Shown here: positions 62,949-64,000 of the stretch, in pieces
Layout: each line of letters starts with the position of its first letter
Numbering within the stretch: position 1 is the first letter of the stretch
Assembly: GCA_034666985.1 (NCBI GenBank)
Contig: JAXDKS010000060.1
Location: 1-64,000, forward strand
DNA: 64,000 bases
Reading direction: 5' to 3'
From: DATARR01 sp034666985
Lineage (GTDB): Bacteria; Acidobacteriota; Thermoanaerobaculia; Multivoradales; UBA5704
Program-made: the position numbers and the translations under genes
The notes under the pieces: generated by a model
The model's input: only the letters and a program-made list of their open reading frames with translations
Database searches by the model: none
Told to the model about the DNA's origin: nothing

Positions 62949-64000
62949 ATGTCCCCCGCAATGTCCTCAGTAATGAAGTCACCCCTGGCCTGCACCATCG
63001 TCGCGAACAACTACCTCGCGTATGCGCGGGCCTTCACCCATTCCTTCCTGGCACGGCACCCGGAAGGGAAGGTCTGCGTCCTCATCGTCGACCACCCGCA
63101 GCCGGGGCACCGCTACGAGGACGAGCCGTTCGCCGTCACCTTCGCGGACCAGCTCGGCATCCCGGGCTTCCCCCACGTTTCGTTCCGCTACTCGATCCTC
63201 GAGCTGTCGACGGCCGTCAAGCCCTGGTTCCTCCTCCACCTGCACCGCACGCTGGGCAGCGACCGGATCTGCTACTTCGATCCCGATGTCCTGGTCTTCG
63301 GCGACCTCGGGGAGCTCTACGGGAAGCTGGACCGCGCCGACGCCGTGCTGACGCCCCACCTGACGGCGCCCATCGAGGACCTGGCCGTGCCCTCGGAGCG
63401 GGAGATCCTGCTGTCGGGCATCTACAACCTGGGCTTCCTGGGACTGGCGTTCAACGAGCGCACCCTGCCGTTCCTGGACTGGTGGGCGCGCCGCCTCTAT
63501 CGCTGGTGCCTGCACGAGGTGGACAAGGGGCTGTTCGTGGACCAGCGCTGGATGGACTTCGCCCCCGCCTTCCTGGCCCGGGTGGAGATCCTGCGCGATC
63601 CAGGCTACAACACGGCCTACTGGAACCTCGTCCACCATACCCTGTCGCAGCGGGACGGCACCTGGTGGGTGGGGGACGCGCCCCTGCGCTTCTTCCACTT
63701 CAGCGGCTACGACTTCCAGCGGCCGGAGTCGATCTCGAAATTCCAGAACCGCTTCACCTTCCAGGAGCGGCCGGACGTCGCGCCGCTGTTCGCGATCTAC
63801 GCCGCGAGCATCCGGCGGCAGGGGCAGGCCGAGGTCCAGGCCTTCCCCTACGGCTACGGCCGCTTCGCCAACGGCGTGGCGGTGCCGGACCTGGCCCGCC
63901 GCGCCCTGCGGGAGGTCGATCCCGAGGGGATGCGCTGGCCCGACCCGTTCGCCAGCGCGGGGCCCGACAGCTTCTTCGACTGGCTGCGCCAGCCGGTCGA
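62949..64000 (+). CDS. Glycosyltransferase-like protein, incomplete at window edge
   Basis: The frame is open to the end of the window (at least 342 residues from ATG 62973). The N-terminus CTIVANNYLAYARAFTHSFLARHPEGKVCVLIVDH, then RICYFDPDVLVFGDL (a D-x-D-type metal motif), and later FHFSGYDF, recall GT8/GT-A fold enzymes acting on glycogenin-like or surface-glycan substrates. Three in-frame ATGs (62949, 62961, 62973) arise from a 12-bp duplication (CCCCCGCAATGT), so the start is ambiguous; none has a strong ribosome-binding site. It follows the GT2-GT4 gene by 11 nt. Confidence 0.65.
   Translation, partial: MSPAMSSVMKSPLACTIVANNYLAYARAFTHSFLARHPEGKVCVLIVDHPQPGHRYEDEPFAVTFADQLGIPGFPHVSFRYSILELSTAVKPWFLLHLHRTLGSDRICYFDPDVLVFGDLGELYGKLDRADAVLTPHLTAPIEDLAVPSEREILLSGIYNLGFLGLAFNERTLPFLDWWARRLYRWCLHEVDKGLFVDQRWMDFAPAFLARVEILRDPGYNTAYWNLVHHTLSQRDGTWWVGDAPLRFFHFSGYDFQRPESISKFQNRFTFQERPDVAPLFAIYAASIRRQGQAEVQAFPYGYGRFANGVAVPDLARRALREVDPEGMRWPDPFASAGPDSFFDWLRQPV

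Overview
The window is GC-rich (roughly 70 percent by eye), densely coded and chromosomal in character. It has overlapping ATGA/GTGA gene junctions, many GTG starts, a Gram-negative cell plan (TonB-dependent receptor, HlyD-type adaptors, lipoproteins) and housekeeping genes scattered among secondary-metabolite and membrane genes. A lanthipeptide leader of the KKLTLNRETLRML type, HTH-TPR regulators next to small exported Cys-rich proteins, and an HxxxH-CxxC-type small protein suggest an Acidobacteriota lineage, perhaps Thermoanaerobaculia. That assignment is an inference from gene content; no rRNA or tRNA gene was recognised to test it.

Layout. 1-6.5 kb: a TonB receptor/VTT-protein pair, divergent from a two-gene unit that looks like VioB (iminophenylpyruvate dimer synthase) split into its N-terminal half and its ferritin-like half, then a small secreted PKD-like protein with its own promoter and terminator. 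6.5-23 kb: mostly minus-strand housekeeping. It holds a helical unknown; hpt and RidA (plus strand); a long overlapping operon of a roadblock protein, ftsY, ribD, ribE, an unknown, an outer-membrane protein and a threonine aldolase; an HD-GYP sensor; desaturase with aroB; and carbonic anhydrase-like, aspS, a DUF5678-like protein and a broken aspartic protease. 23-31 kb: a plus-strand operon (glycosyltransferase, thioesterase, RNB nuclease, LanB) facing lanA-lanC on the minus strand, together a class I lanthipeptide locus. 31-37 kb: aroC, an antitoxin with a wrecked toxin, a MarR regulator, an FHA/AAA+/Fis regulator, hemE, a Uma2 protein, a REP-like hairpin and a 21-bp minisatellite. 37-47 kb: a secreted metallo-beta-lactamase-fold protein, a very large ligand-binding membrane protein, then one FtsX/MacB-type permease with three consecutive HlyD-type adaptors, and LemA. 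47-50.6 kb: thyA, folA, a GerMN lipoprotein and a sugar-nucleotide epimerase. 50.6-54.6 kb: two paralogous HTH-TPR regulators (one frameshifted) bracketing a small exported protein with three C-x7-C repeats. 54.6-64 kb: a glycan locus with a GT2-methyltransferase fusion, a GT39-like protein, a TMTC-like TPR protein, RlmA, a GT2-GT4 fusion and a partial glycosyltransferase.

Three groups deserve most attention. The first is the split VioB-like pair, which has no VioA partner in view. The second is the convergent lanthipeptide locus, whose LanB start lies inside an RNase gene and whose precursor carries seven cysteines. The third is the HTH-TPR regulator/exported Cys-repeat protein island, whose layout resembles peptide-sensing regulators but whose function is unknown. 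A repeat element found twice also supplies the TAG stop codon of its neighbouring gene both times.
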